A stretch of DNA of 64,000 nt from Lachnospiraceae bacterium (GTDB lineage: Bacteria > Bacillota > Clostridia > Lachnospirales > Lachnospiraceae): positions 62,001-126,000 of the forward strand of contig CAAEMZ010000033.1 in the NCBI GenBank assembly GCA_900757195.1. The letters are read 5' to 3'. This document shows positions 44,693-54,288 of the stretch, one piece after another. A program made the position numbers and the translations under genes. The notes beneath the pieces are model-generated. The model was not told the origin of the DNA. It saw nothing but the letters and a program-made list of their open reading frames with translations, and made no database searches. Every line of letters starts with the position of its first letter. Position 1 is the first letter of the stretch.

Positions 44693-46180
44693 ATGAAAAT
44701 TTCTAAACAACTGGATGTCAATATCCGGGAACTGGAAAAACAGTTTACGGATTGCAGCGATATTATTCACCGCCCTCTGGTGGCTGCGGGGCGGACGGTG
44801 TATGTGGTGTATGTGGATTCTCTGATTGACAGAGATCTGGTCGAGGGTGAATTTCTTAAAAATATGATGTATGGCGTGGACCGGATACCGGACACCAACG
44901 TTTTTGATTTTATACAGAAACAGGTCATTACTACAGCGGATACGAAGGCTGCGGACACGATTTGGGATGCGGTTCTCGAGGTGCTGTCGGGGAACACGGC
45001 GCTTTTTATTTCCGGGTGCAGCCAGGCGCTGATTATTTCCAGCCGGAAGTATCCGGGACGGGGTGTTCAGAGTGCGGAATCCGAGGTCTCTGTCCGGGGA
45101 CCAAAGGACAGCTTTACAGAGTCTATGCGGATCAATACGCTGCTCGTGCGCCGGCGCATCCGGGATACACGGCTGAAGACCATTCAGAAGAAAATCGGCG
45201 TCCGGTCTCAGACGGATATAACGATTATGTATATGGAAGGGATCGCCCGCCCGGAGATTGTCCGGGATATCCGGGAACGGCTGGACAGCTTTGAAATCGA
45301 TGGCATTTTTGACAGCGGTGAGTTTGAACAACTGACAGAAACGGATAAATATTCCCCCTTCCCCCAGTTTCAGTCCACGGAGCGGCCGGATAAAGCGGCA
45401 TCGGCGGCTCTGGAGGGAAGGGTCATTGTCATTGTTGATAATTCTCCGATGGTTCTTTTACTGCCGACGACCCTTAACTGTTTTTTTCAGGCGTCCGACG
45501 ATTATTACAACCGTTGGGGAATCGTCTGCTTTGTGCGTATTTTGAGATATGGGGCGGCGCTGATCGCCATGGGGCTTCCGGCTTTTTATATCGCGATTGC
45601 CTGCTTTCATCCGGAGATGCTGCCGACAAGTCTGGAATTGTCTTTTGCGGCAGCGCGGGAGGGGGTGCCCTTTCCGCTTCCGGTGGAGGTGCTCTTGCTG
45701 GAGCTTGCTTTTGAACTGCTCCGTGAGGCGGGAATCCGTCTGCCGGGACCTATGGGCAGCGCCCTGGGAATTGTCGGAGGACTGATTATCGGTCAGGCGG
45801 CGGTGGAGGCCAATATCGTCAGTCCGATCGTGGTGATTATCGTGGCGCTGACGGCGTTGTCGTCCTTTACGATACCGAATGAAGGCTTTGCATCGGCATT
45901 TCGGCTGGTGAAATTCTATCTGATTCTGCTGGCTTCCTTCCTCGGCATTTACGGCTTTGTCCTCGGGCTTCTGACGGTACTTATCCATCTGGCTTCGCTG
46001 AAAAGCTTTGGAATTCCTTATCTGATGCCTTATGTGGCGGTGAAAGCGGATGATAATGAGGACCTTCAGGACGGTATTTTAAGGAAACCCCTGACCGGAC
46101 TGAAAAAACGTCCGATTTTTGCACAGAAGAGCCAGAGAATCCGCTACAGGGCAAAGGGGGAGAAAGATGTTTTCAAATAA
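44693..46180 (+). CDS. GerA-family germinant receptor A subunit
   Basis: 495 residues. A large N-terminal cytoplasmic region (about 1-275, with DITIMYMEGIARPEIV) is followed by about five membrane helices, including LPGPMGSALGIVGGLIIGQAAV. This is the GerAA/GerKA layout; these proteins sit in the inner spore membrane and help sense germinants and release ions. The ATG at 44693 has GGAGG 8 nt upstream. It overlaps the next gene by 14 bp. Confidence 0.93.
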   Translation: MKISKQLDVNIRELEKQFTDCSDIIHRPLVAAGRTVYVVYVDSLIDRDLVEGEFLKNMMYGVDRIPDTNVFDFIQKQVITTADTKAADTIWDAVLEVLSGNTALFISGCSQALIISSRKYPGRGVQSAESEVSVRGPKDSFTESMRINTLLVRRRIRDTRLKTIQKKIGVRSQTDITIMYMEGIARPEIVRDIRERLDSFEIDGIFDSGEFEQLTETDKYSPFPQFQSTERPDKAASAALEGRVIVIVDNSPMVLLLPTTLNCFFQASDDYYNRWGIVCFVRILRYGAALIAMGLPAFYIAIACFHPEMLPTSLELSFAAAREGVPFPLPVEVLLLELAFELLREAGIRLPGPMGSALGIVGGLIIGQAAVEANIVSPIVVIIVALTALSSFTIPNEGFASAFRLVKFYLILLASFLGIYGFVLGLLTVLIHLASLKSFGIPYLMPYVAVKADDNEDLQDGILRKPLTGLKKRPIFAQKSQRIRYRAKGEKDVFK

Positions 46181-47828
46181 TGGAGAAATTTCAAACCATC
46201 AGACGACCCGTCTGCTGATTTTGGATGTATTTACGGGAGCGGTACTTTTTCTGCCGGGGACGCTCGCACGCATCTGTGGCAGCGGCGGGCTGACGGCTCT
46301 GATTCTGGGACTGCTGCTCACGCTGGCGGACGGCGCGCTGCTCGCCTGGAGCTTCCGGCGCTGCGGCAGTGCCTACATTCCGGCGCTGGGACAGGGCATT
46401 GGCGGGCATCTGCTCCGTTGGCTTTACGGCATCCGATGCATTGGAACGTTTATTTTTTTGATCGGCATGTTTACCACCGTACTGAATGAAACCTTTCTTT
46501 ACATGATGCCCAAATGGCTGCTGATCGGTGGGATGGTGCCGGTACTTATTTACGGCAGCCTTCAGGGCATTGAGGTGCGTTCACGGCTGGCGGAAATACT
46601 CTTTTATCTGGTGCTGGTTCCGATTATCCTTATCGGAATGTTTTCCATCCCGGAGGGAAATTTTTTCCGGCTTCTGGATATGTCCGGTATTTCCCTGAAA
46701 GGGGTTGTTCAGGGAACCCTTGTCACATGGGTTTTAATGGCGCCGATGGAGTGGATGCTCTATATTGCTCCGGCAGAAAAAAATGACAAAGTGTTTCAGA
46801 GCTTTGCGAAATCTATCGGTGTGGGCGGCGGACTGGTGCTGCTGATTTACGGACTGTGTGTGGCGGTCCTCGGTGTTCCGGGAATGGCCGGAGAACATTG
46901 GCCGACGGTCATTCTCATGCAGATCGTTCGGATTCCGGGCGGTTTTATGTCCAGGCAGGACGGTTTGATGCTTTCCTTCTGGATTTTTGCCATGTTCATG
47001 AGTCTGTCCGGTGCGCTGAGCCATGGAGCGAAGCTTCTGGGACGGGGCCGGGTAAAGAGCCGTCCGTGGAAAGTCTGGGCCCTCGGCATTGCCGGCGGCA
47101 TTGTTTCGTGGTTTTTGGGGCTGAACCGGGAATTTCTGAATCTGTACTTCTGGTGGATGCTTTTATCCGGGGCAGTTCTTCTGGGAATTGTTCCATGGGC
47201 GGCCGGGATGAAAAAGAAACGGGCAGGAGCCCTGATACTGGCAGTGATACTGGCGGCCGGACTGACAGGCTGTGAAAACTACGTGGAACTGGAAAACCGG
47301 GCCTTTGTGATGGCTCTCGGGGTGGATTCGGGCGAGGCGCAGACCTATAAAATGACCTATACCTTTCCGGATCTGGAGACGCTGACCGGAACAAAGGGCG
47401 GCATCAAATATCCGGTGACATATCTGGAAGGCGACAGCCTTGACGACTGTAAAAAAAAGTATGACAGTATGTCCGGAAAGGCCCTGGATTACGGTCAGGT
47501 GAAAGTCATTGTCCTTGGAAAAGCCGTGGCACAAAATCCGGAAAAAATGGAAAAGCTGCTGAAAGAGATCAAAGAAAATCCGGAATTCGCGCGGACGGTG
47601 CTCGTCTGTGAAAGTGTGGCGACAGGCGGGGAAATCCTCGCCCTGGATACGGAGGTTGCCGGTTCGGTGGGGATTTATCTGGATGAGATGTTTCGGAATA
47701 ACGGAAAAAAACTGGGAATCGAGCCGGTCATTTTGAATGATCTGATTCTGAAAATGGACGGCTCCGGGGAGGAAATCCGTATCCCGAAACTCTTCGTTTA
47801 TGATAAAAAACCTCGGATTTTACGCTGA
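46167..47828 (+). CDS. Fused GerAB permease and truncated GerAC lipoprotein
   Basis: 553 residues in one open frame. Residues 1-347 form a GerAB-type germination permease with about ten membrane helices (TTRLLILDVFTGAVLFLPG). From Met348 the sequence reads like a new GerAC protein: MKKKRAGALILAVILAAG, lipobox LTGC (Cys369), then ENYVELENRAFVMALGVD. Only about 185 residues follow the Cys, matching domain 1 of GerAC; the normal protein is near 370-400. No stop separates the parts and no GerAC remainder is seen downstream. Either a true fusion, an internal start at 47208, or a decayed receptor. Confidence 0.88.
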   Translation: MFSNNGEISNHQTTRLLILDVFTGAVLFLPGTLARICGSGGLTALILGLLLTLADGALLAWSFRRCGSAYIPALGQGIGGHLLRWLYGIRCIGTFIFLIGMFTTVLNETFLYMMPKWLLIGGMVPVLIYGSLQGIEVRSRLAEILFYLVLVPIILIGMFSIPEGNFFRLLDMSGISLKGVVQGTLVTWVLMAPMEWMLYIAPAEKNDKVFQSFAKSIGVGGGLVLLIYGLCVAVLGVPGMAGEHWPTVILMQIVRIPGGFMSRQDGLMLSFWIFAMFMSLSGALSHGAKLLGRGRVKSRPWKVWALGIAGGIVSWFLGLNREFLNLYFWWMLLSGAVLLGIVPWAAGMKKKRAGALILAVILAAGLTGCENYVELENRAFVMALGVDSGEAQTYKMTYTFPDLETLTGTKGGIKYPVTYLEGDSLDDCKKKYDSMSGKALDYGQVKVIVLGKAVAQNPEKMEKLLKEIKENPEFARTVLVCESVATGGEILALDTEVAGSVGIYLDEMFRNNGKKLGIEPVILNDLILKMDGSGEEIRIPKLFVYDKKPRILR

Positions 47829-47868
47829 TTTTCCCGAATCTGCGTGGAAGATTGGGGGAAGAAACCAG

Positions 47869-47897
47869 TTGAATAATTAGAATGAATCAGGTACAAT
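47869..47897 (+). promoter_or_regulatory. Promoter of ddl
   Basis: TTGAAT (47869-47874), 17-nt spacer, TACAAT (47892-47897). Confidence 0.7.
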
Positions 47898-47949
47898 AGA
47901 TAAAAAACTACAATACCATAACTATGGATAGATAACAGAGGTGCAAAAC

Positions 47950-49014
47950 ATGTGTAATAAATTAACTGTAGCGGTAGTATTTGGCGGACAGTCTTCCGAG
48001 CATGATGTTTCCTGCGTTTCAGGGGCAACGATCATGAAGGCTTTAAACCCGGAAAAGTACGAGATGATTCTGATCGGAATTACAAAAGAGGGCCGTTGGC
48101 TGCTGGCAGATTCCATTAAGGATGTCGAAAGCGGCGCATGGGAAAACAGCCGGACCCAGGCCATCATTTCTCCGGATGCCGGAGATGGCGGCATCATCTT
48201 TTCCGAAGGGGAGCGGGTCTGGAAGAAAAAGGTGGATGTGATTTTCCCTGTGCTTCACGGTATGTACGGTGAGGACGGAACGATCCAGGGTCTGTTTGAA
48301 CTGTGCCGGATTCCATATGTTGGCTGCGGCGTTCTGGCGTCCAGCGTTTCCATGGATAAGATTTATACAAAAATCGTTGTGGATACACTGAATATCCGTC
48401 AGGCCAGATATGTATCGGTCAGCCACATCGAAATGCGGGATGTGGTAAAATGCGCGGAGAAGGTTGAAGCGGCGCTGGAGTATCCGGTGTTTGTCAAACC
48501 TTCCAAAGCCGGTTCTTCTGTCGGCGTCAATAAAGCGGTGGACAGAGAAAGTCTGATCCGGGCGCTGGAGGAAGCGATAAAACATGATATTCATGTGCTG
48601 GTTGAAGAAACGATTGTCGGACGGGAGATTGAATGTGCGGTTCTCGGCGGCTATGAACCGGCGGCCTCCGATGTGGGCGAAGTGCTTTCCGCTGAAGAAT
48701 TCTATACGTTTGATGCGAAGTACAATAATGCAGCGTCTAAAACCGACCTGCATCCGGTATTTCCGGAAGGTAAACTCGAAGAAGTCCGTAAAGATGCGGT
48801 GGATATTTTCAGAGCTCTGGATGGCTTTGGATGCGCCCGTGTCGATTTCTTTATGGAAAAAGATACAAATGAAGTTGTATTTAATGAAATCAATACACTG
48901 CCTGGATTTACTTCGATAAGTATGTATCCGATGCTTTGGAATGAAAAGGGCTTGTCCAATGAAGCGCTGGTGGACCGGATGATTCAGCATGCCTTTGAGC
49001 GTTACGCCAGATAG
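47950..49014 (+). CDS. ddl: D-alanine-D-alanine ligase
   Basis: 354 residues, ATP-grasp. VFGGQSSEHDVSC at the N terminus, LHGMYGEDGTIQGLFEL, KPSKAGSSVGV and FNEINTLPGFTSISMYP are the Ddl signatures. It makes the D-Ala-D-Ala dipeptide for peptidoglycan. The ATG at 47950 has GAGGTG 6 nt ahead. The glutamate racemase gene follows 12 bp downstream, giving a small cell-wall operon. Confidence 0.95.
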   Translation: MCNKLTVAVVFGGQSSEHDVSCVSGATIMKALNPEKYEMILIGITKEGRWLLADSIKDVESGAWENSRTQAIISPDAGDGGIIFSEGERVWKKKVDVIFPVLHGMYGEDGTIQGLFELCRIPYVGCGVLASSVSMDKIYTKIVVDTLNIRQARYVSVSHIEMRDVVKCAEKVEAALEYPVFVKPSKAGSSVGVNKAVDRESLIRALEEAIKHDIHVLVEETIVGREIECAVLGGYEPAASDVGEVLSAEEFYTFDAKYNNAASKTDLHPVFPEGKLEEVRKDAVDIFRALDGFGCARVDFFMEKDTNEVVFNEINTLPGFTSISMYPMLWNEKGLSNEALVDRMIQHAFERYAR

Positions 49015-49026
49015 GAGGTTCAGAAG

Positions 49027-49833
49027 ATGCAGACAGATGCACCGATTGGGGTTTTTGATTCCGGTGTCGGGGGTCTGACCGTCGTCCGGGAGATTATCCG
49101 GCAGCTTCCGTCAGAAAACATTGTTTATTTTGGAGATACGGCCAGAGTTCCCTACGGAACAAAGTCCAGAGATACCATTATTAATTATTCGGAACAGATT
49201 GTTCACTTTCTAATGACAAAACAGGTAAAGGCCATTGTTGTGGCCTGCAATACAGCCACATCCTATGCGCTGGATGTGCTGAAAGAAAAAATAGATATAC
49301 CGATTATCGGGGTCGTGCAGCCGGGAGCGCTGGTTGCCGCCAACACGACAAAAAACGGCAGGGTCGGCGTGATCGCCACAGAGGCTACGGTCGGCAGCGG
49401 TATTTATCCATCGGTGATTCACGGCTATAATCCGGATATTCAGGTAACTCAGAAGGCCTGTCCGCTGCTTGTATCCCTGGTGGAGGAAGGATGGACCGAT
49501 GATCCGGTGACCGATGAAGTGATCCGGCGTTACATGGATTCCCTGAAAAAATCCGGTGTGGACACGCTGGTCCTCGGATGTACCCATTATCCGCTTTTGA
49601 GAAAAGCCATCGGCCGTCTGGTCGGCGATGAAGTCGAGCTGGTGAATCCGGCCTATGAAACTGCCTGCAGTCTCCGGGCGCTCTTAAAGAAAGAGGGCAT
49701 TTACCGGGAGACCGGAGAGCCGGCGTATCATTTTTTCGTCAGTGACGGGGCAGAACGGTTCAGCAAGTTTGCCAACTCCATTCTTCCGGTGGATCTTGTG
49801 CCGACCCGGCTGGTACCTATTGAAAATTATTAA
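49027..49833 (+). CDS. murI: Glutamate racemase
   Basis: 268 residues. IGVFDSGVGGLTV at the start and the two catalytic cysteines in VVACNTATSYA and VLGCTHYPLL are intact. It supplies D-glutamate for the peptidoglycan stem peptide and lies in one transcript with ddl and the DUF1934 gene. Confidence 0.96.
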   Translation: MQTDAPIGVFDSGVGGLTVVREIIRQLPSENIVYFGDTARVPYGTKSRDTIINYSEQIVHFLMTKQVKAIVVACNTATSYALDVLKEKIDIPIIGVVQPGALVAANTTKNGRVGVIATEATVGSGIYPSVIHGYNPDIQVTQKACPLLVSLVEEGWTDDPVTDEVIRRYMDSLKKSGVDTLVLGCTHYPLLRKAIGRLVGDEVELVNPAYETACSLRALLKKEGIYRETGEPAYHFFVSDGAERFSKFANSILPVDLVPTRLVPIENY

Positions 49834-49856
49834 CAGACGGAGGCAGAAAATACATA

Positions 49857-50279
49857 ATGACAGATAAAGTAATCTTATCCATCAAGGGGACGCAGCATGA
49901 ATTTGGAGAAGACGGCGTCACAGAGGTGATAACGACCGGGAATTATTATTTCCGAAACGGGAAACATTATATCGTGTATGATGAACTGATACCGGATACG
50001 GGTGAGCAGGTGAGCAGTACGCTGAAGATGACACCGAACCGTATTGATATGATTAAGCACGGTTCTCACAGCGCCCACATGGTTTTTGAGGCGAATACGA
50101 AAAATATGTCCATTTACCGGACGCCGTATGGGGTTATGGAAGTGTGCTTTAATACGTTCAGTGTGGATTTTGAGGAAAATGAAGACCGGATTCATGCACA
50201 GACACTCTATGCATTGGAAATTAACGATGGATTCGTTTCAGACTGTACGATAGAGATCAATGTACAGCCCGGAAGATAA
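49857..50279 (+). CDS. DUF1934 (YwiB-like) calycin-fold protein
   Basis: 140 residues, beta-rich, no signal peptide. ILSIKGTQHEFGEDGVTEVITTGNYY, TPNRIDMIKHG and TPYGVMEVCFNTFSVDF fit the DUF1934/YwiB family of small calycin-like barrels. Function unknown. It ends the ddl-murI transcript in this window. Confidence 0.82.
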   Translation: MTDKVILSIKGTQHEFGEDGVTEVITTGNYYFRNGKHYIVYDELIPDTGEQVSSTLKMTPNRIDMIKHGSHSAHMVFEANTKNMSIYRTPYGVMEVCFNTFSVDFEENEDRIHAQTLYALEINDGFVSDCTIEINVQPGR

Positions 50280-50401
50280 AGTATCCGGAGAAGAACAAAG
50301 ATTTTATCCGACAGCGTTGATTTTTTCGCTGTATTAGAGTAAAATTTTAAGTAACAGCTAACAAAAAACTATGTATGAACAAAATTATGGAGGATGGAGA
50401 A

Positions 50402-51265
50402 ATGTTTGTATCAGCAGATGAGATGTTAAAGAAAGCAGTTGCGGGGAAATATGCGGTGGGTCATTTCAATATTAACAACCTGGAATGGACAAAGGAAATT
50501 TTACTCGCAGCAGAAGAAGCGAGATCACCGGTTATTCTTGGGGTTTCAGAAGGCGCCGGAAAATATATGACAGGTTTTAAAACGGTGACGGCAATGGCGG
50601 GCGCTATGATCGAAGAGCTGGGAATCACAGTTCCTGTAGCGATTCATCTGGATCACGGTACCTATGACGGATGCCTGAAATGTATTGAGGCCGGTTTTTC
50701 ATCCATTATGTTTGACGGTTCCAAGTATCCGATCGAAGAAAATGTTGAAAAGACAAAAGAACTGGTAAGAATGTGCAGAGAAAGAGGCATGTCTCTTGAA
50801 GCAGAAGTCGGCGCTATCGGCGGTGAAGAAGATGGTGTTGTCGGTGCAGGCGAATGTGCGGATCCAAAGGAATGTAAGATGATCGCAGACCTTGGTGTGG
50901 ATATGCTGGCAGCAGGCATCGGAAATATCCATGGGAAATATCCTGCAAACTGGCAGGGACTCAGTTTTGAAACACTGGATGCCGTTCAGCAGCTGACAGG
51001 TGATTTACCGCTCGTCCTTCACGGCGGCACAGGAATTCCGGATGATATGATTAAAAAAGCCATTTCTCTCGGCGTGGCAAAAATTAATGTAAATACAGAG
51101 TGTCAGCTTGTATTTGCAGAAGCAACACGGGAATACATCGAAGCCGGAAAAGACCAGGAAGGCAAGGGTTATGACCCTCGGAAGCTTCTGAAGCCAGGCG
51201 CAGATGCGATTCGTGCAAAGGTTATCGAAAAGATGGAATTATTCGGTTCCGTCGGAAAAGCCTGA
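50402..51265 (+). CDS. fba: Class II fructose-bisphosphate aldolase family
   Basis: 287 residues. The zinc-binding HLDHG, the GAIGGEEDG loop, the GNIHGKYP His and LVLHGGTGIPDDMI are the class II aldolase motifs. FNINNLEW and the length match FbaA-type enzymes. It splits fructose-1,6-bisphosphate in glycolysis; a tagatose-bisphosphate enzyme is a less likely alternative. The ATG at 50402 has GGAGG and GGAGA sites. Strong terminator follows. Confidence 0.92.
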   Translation: MFVSADEMLKKAVAGKYAVGHFNINNLEWTKEILLAAEEARSPVILGVSEGAGKYMTGFKTVTAMAGAMIEELGITVPVAIHLDHGTYDGCLKCIEAGFSSIMFDGSKYPIEENVEKTKELVRMCRERGMSLEAEVGAIGGEEDGVVGAGECADPKECKMIADLGVDMLAAGIGNIHGKYPANWQGLSFETLDAVQQLTGDLPLVLHGGTGIPDDMIKKAISLGVAKINVNTECQLVFAEATREYIEAGKDQEGKGYDPRKLLKPGADAIRAKVIEKMELFGSVGKA

Positions 51266-51279
51266 GAAAGATTGACAGA

Positions 51280-51319
51280 CCCGGAAAGGTGGACAGCCTT
51301 TCCGGGTTTTTCTTTTTTT
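51280..51319 (+). terminator. Terminator of the aldolase gene
   Basis: CCCGGAAAGG and its exact complement around a 7-nt loop, then a T-rich run. Confidence 0.9.
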
Positions 51320-51342
51320 CTTCATAAAAATGCGAAAAACAG

Positions 51343-51371
51343 TTGATTATTTTAATCATTTATGCCATAAT
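51343..51371 (+). promoter_or_regulatory. Promoter of the SH3-glucosaminidase operon
   Basis: TTGATT (51343-51348), 17-nt spacer, CATAAT (51366-51371). Confidence 0.55.
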
Positions 51372-51419
51372 TGTAGTAAATATGTAATAGAATTGTAATA
51401 AATCAGCAGGGAGGGTATT

Positions 51420-54272
51420 ATGAAAAAGATCAACGGCTTAAAAAAAGGCCTTGTCTATGCATTGACAACGGCGATGGTTGCTTCCTGTGCTGTGGGCATC
51501 GGTCCTCTGGAAGCCAGAGCGGCCATGACAGGTACGGTCAATGCGGATGCGTTGAATGTCCGTTCCGGCGCGTCAACAGGATATTCTCGTGTGGGTACGG
51601 TGACTCAGGGACAGACAGTGAGTATTATGAATACAGTGCAAGGCGAAGATGGTTATACATGGTATCAGATTTCAGGTGCCGCATCCGGATATGTGCGGAG
51701 TGATTTTGTTTCAAATGTTGTTTCAGATACACCGGTCCGGTCAACCAGTTCTTCCGGAACGATTACGGCAGACTGGCTGAATGTGCGTTCCGGTGCGGGA
51801 ACGAATTTTTCACGTTTGGGAAGCATTGCCGGAGGCACACGGCTGACGGTGATTTCCGTACACGGCGAGTGGTATAAGATCACAGCATCCTTTGAAGGAG
51901 AAATCCGGACGGGATATGTACATAGCCAGTATGTTCAGATGGACGGCGAATCCGGCGGAAACCAGAACCCGGATGACGGAAACCAGAATCCGGACGGCGG
52001 CGATTCGGGTGCAACAGTGATTGCAGCCGGCGTGGTGAATGTGGACGCCTTAAATGTCCGCAGCGGCGCCAGCACCAGTGATTCGGTTCTCGGAACGATC
52101 CATCATAATGATAATGTAGAAATTCTCGGACAGACCGGTTCCTGGTATAAGGTTCGCTGCTCCGTCAACGGAAGTACGCAGACCGGTTATGTTTATGCCG
52201 AATATATTACGAAGACCTCGGATGCAAATAACGGCGGTAATGGCGGTGGAGGCAACGGTGAATCCCTCGGAAAGGGCGTGGTAAATGCCGATGTCCTGAA
52301 TGTCCGCAGCGGCGCCAGCACAAATAACGGGGTTATCGGAACGATCCGGACAAATGATAAAGTAGAGATTCTTTCTCAGGTCGGTTCCTGGTATCAGGTC
52401 AAATGTACGATCAATGGCAGTGAAACTACCGGTTATGTTTATGCTGAATACATCACCAAAGTAAACGATCAGACCCCGGATGGCGGTGGTGATAATCAGG
52501 GTGGAAACGAAGGCGGCAATCAGGGCGGAACAGCCTTTGAAGAGAAAAACGGCATTGTCAATGCGGATGCATTGAGAGTCCGCAGCGGCGCCGGTTCCAA
52601 CCATTCTGTGATCGGCCTGATCTATCAGAATGCTTCGGTTCGAGTGATCGGTCAGGAAGGCGAATGGTATAAGGTTTCCTGTGTTGTCAACGGGGCAACC
52701 CGGGAAGGCTATGTTTTTGCTGAATTTATTACGATCAGTGATAATAACGGCGGCGGAAACGAAGGCGGCAATGAAGGCGGCAACCAGGGAGGAAATGGCG
52801 GCGACAGCCAGAATCCTGTAGGCAAATCCGGTATTGTTACAGCGGATGCGCTGAACTTCCGTACAGGCCCGGGAACCGAACACAGTACGCTCGGACTTGC
52901 TTACCTTGGAACTCAGGTGAATATCCTGGGCGAAGAAGGCAGCTGGTATAAAGTAAGCTGTGTGATGAACGGTGTTCTTAAGGAAGGCTATATGAGCAAA
53001 GAATTCGTTAAGATTGCCGGCGCAGACGATGAGCCTTATGATGGCGAACCGGATGCAGATTTTGAGACACAGATTTCGGAATTCCCGGAAAGCTATAAGA
53101 ATGCGCTGAGACGTCTCCATGACAAACATCCTCAGTGGCAGTTTGAAGCAAAATATACAGGACTTGATTTCAATTACTCTGTAGACAGTGAAAACAGCGG
53201 TAACCGTTCTATGATTTATGTATCATCAACGACACCGTTCTCATGGCTGTCCACAGCGCCTGGAGATTATGACTGGGCAACAGATACCTATGTGAATAAG
53301 GATGGCGCTGCATGGAAGGGCGCTGCCAGAGAGCTGATCGCTTATTATATGGACCCTCGGAATTTCCTGGATGAACAGCAGATTTTCATGTTTGAATCCC
53401 AGTCGAACGAGGCCACCCACAGCCGGGATGTCACGGCAGGTATTCTGAACAATACCTTTATGTCCGACGGCAACGGCTATCATTATAACGGCAGATATTA
53501 TACGTATGTCGATACATTTATGGAAGCCGGACAGATTTCCGGTGCGAGCCCATACTTCCTGGCATCCAGATGCCGGCAGGAAGTCGGCGGAGGAAGTGCG
53601 GCGGCCGATGGAAGCTACGGCTACTATAACTTCTTTAATATCGGCGCTTATGCGAGCGGTTCCGGTAATGCGGTAACCAACGGTATTAATTACGCAAGCC
53701 AGACAGGTAAGTGGCGGCGTCCATGGACAAGCCCATGGCTGTCCATCGTCGGCGGTGCGGAATTCCTCGCTCAGTCCTATATTAATGACGGACAGAATAC
53801 GGATTATTTCCAGAAGTTTAATGTTGTCAGCAGACCGTATTACGATCACCAGTATATGGGTAATATTCAGGCGCCGGCCTCCGAAGGCTCAAGCCGGTAT
53901 TCGACCTATAAGGAGCTGGGAGTGCTTGACAGTAAGATGACATTTATTATTCCTGTTTACGATAATATGCCGGAAACAGCAGCAGCGATGCCGCCGGCAG
54001 CAGGAAATCCGAATGCGTATATTAAATATCTGAGTATTAACGGCGGTGGCGTTGGTCTGAACCAGACATTTACTTACAATACACAGAATTATACGGCAGT
54101 TACAAGAGAAGCTTCGATCAATATTTCTGCAACACCGGTCAGCGATTATGCTACGATCGTATCCGGAGCAGGCTATCACGAACTGCGTTCGGGCGAAAAT
54201 ATTATTGAAGTTGTTTGTCAGGCCGGCAACGGAGACCAGGAAACATACACCTTTAGAATCTACCGTCAGTAG
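51420..54272 (+). CDS. Secreted six-SH3 glucosaminidase with cadherin-like end
   Basis: 950 residues. A signal peptide (about 1-38, ending EARAA) is followed by six bacterial SH3 domains, each marked by NVRSGA-type and SWYKV-type motifs, separated by Gly/Asn/Gln-rich linkers. An N-acetylglucosaminidase (GH73/LytG-like) domain spans about 555-840, with catalytic-type Glu in RCRQEVGGG and the YYNFFNIGAY motif. A cadherin-like beta-sandwich (about 860-950) ends it. It should bind and cut peptidoglycan in growth or separation. The repeated SH3 units raise the chance of copy-number variation between strains. Confidence 0.9.
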   Translation: MKKINGLKKGLVYALTTAMVASCAVGIGPLEARAAMTGTVNADALNVRSGASTGYSRVGTVTQGQTVSIMNTVQGEDGYTWYQISGAASGYVRSDFVSNVVSDTPVRSTSSSGTITADWLNVRSGAGTNFSRLGSIAGGTRLTVISVHGEWYKITASFEGEIRTGYVHSQYVQMDGESGGNQNPDDGNQNPDGGDSGATVIAAGVVNVDALNVRSGASTSDSVLGTIHHNDNVEILGQTGSWYKVRCSVNGSTQTGYVYAEYITKTSDANNGGNGGGGNGESLGKGVVNADVLNVRSGASTNNGVIGTIRTNDKVEILSQVGSWYQVKCTINGSETTGYVYAEYITKVNDQTPDGGGDNQGGNEGGNQGGTAFEEKNGIVNADALRVRSGAGSNHSVIGLIYQNASVRVIGQEGEWYKVSCVVNGATREGYVFAEFITISDNNGGGNEGGNEGGNQGGNGGDSQNPVGKSGIVTADALNFRTGPGTEHSTLGLAYLGTQVNILGEEGSWYKVSCVMNGVLKEGYMSKEFVKIAGADDEPYDGEPDADFETQISEFPESYKNALRRLHDKHPQWQFEAKYTGLDFNYSVDSENSGNRSMIYVSSTTPFSWLSTAPGDYDWATDTYVNKDGAAWKGAARELIAYYMDPRNFLDEQQIFMFESQSNEATHSRDVTAGILNNTFMSDGNGYHYNGRYYTYVDTFMEAGQISGASPYFLASRCRQEVGGGSAAADGSYGYYNFFNIGAYASGSGNAVTNGINYASQTGKWRRPWTSPWLSIVGGAEFLAQSYINDGQNTDYFQKFNVVSRPYYDHQYMGNIQAPASEGSSRYSTYKELGVLDSKMTFIIPVYDNMPETAAAMPPAAGNPNAYIKYLSINGGGVGLNQTFTYNTQNYTAVTREASINISATPVSDYATIVSGAGYHELRSGENIIEVVCQAGNGDQETYTFRIYRQ

Positions 54273-54288
54273 AGGAAGGAGAAGGACC

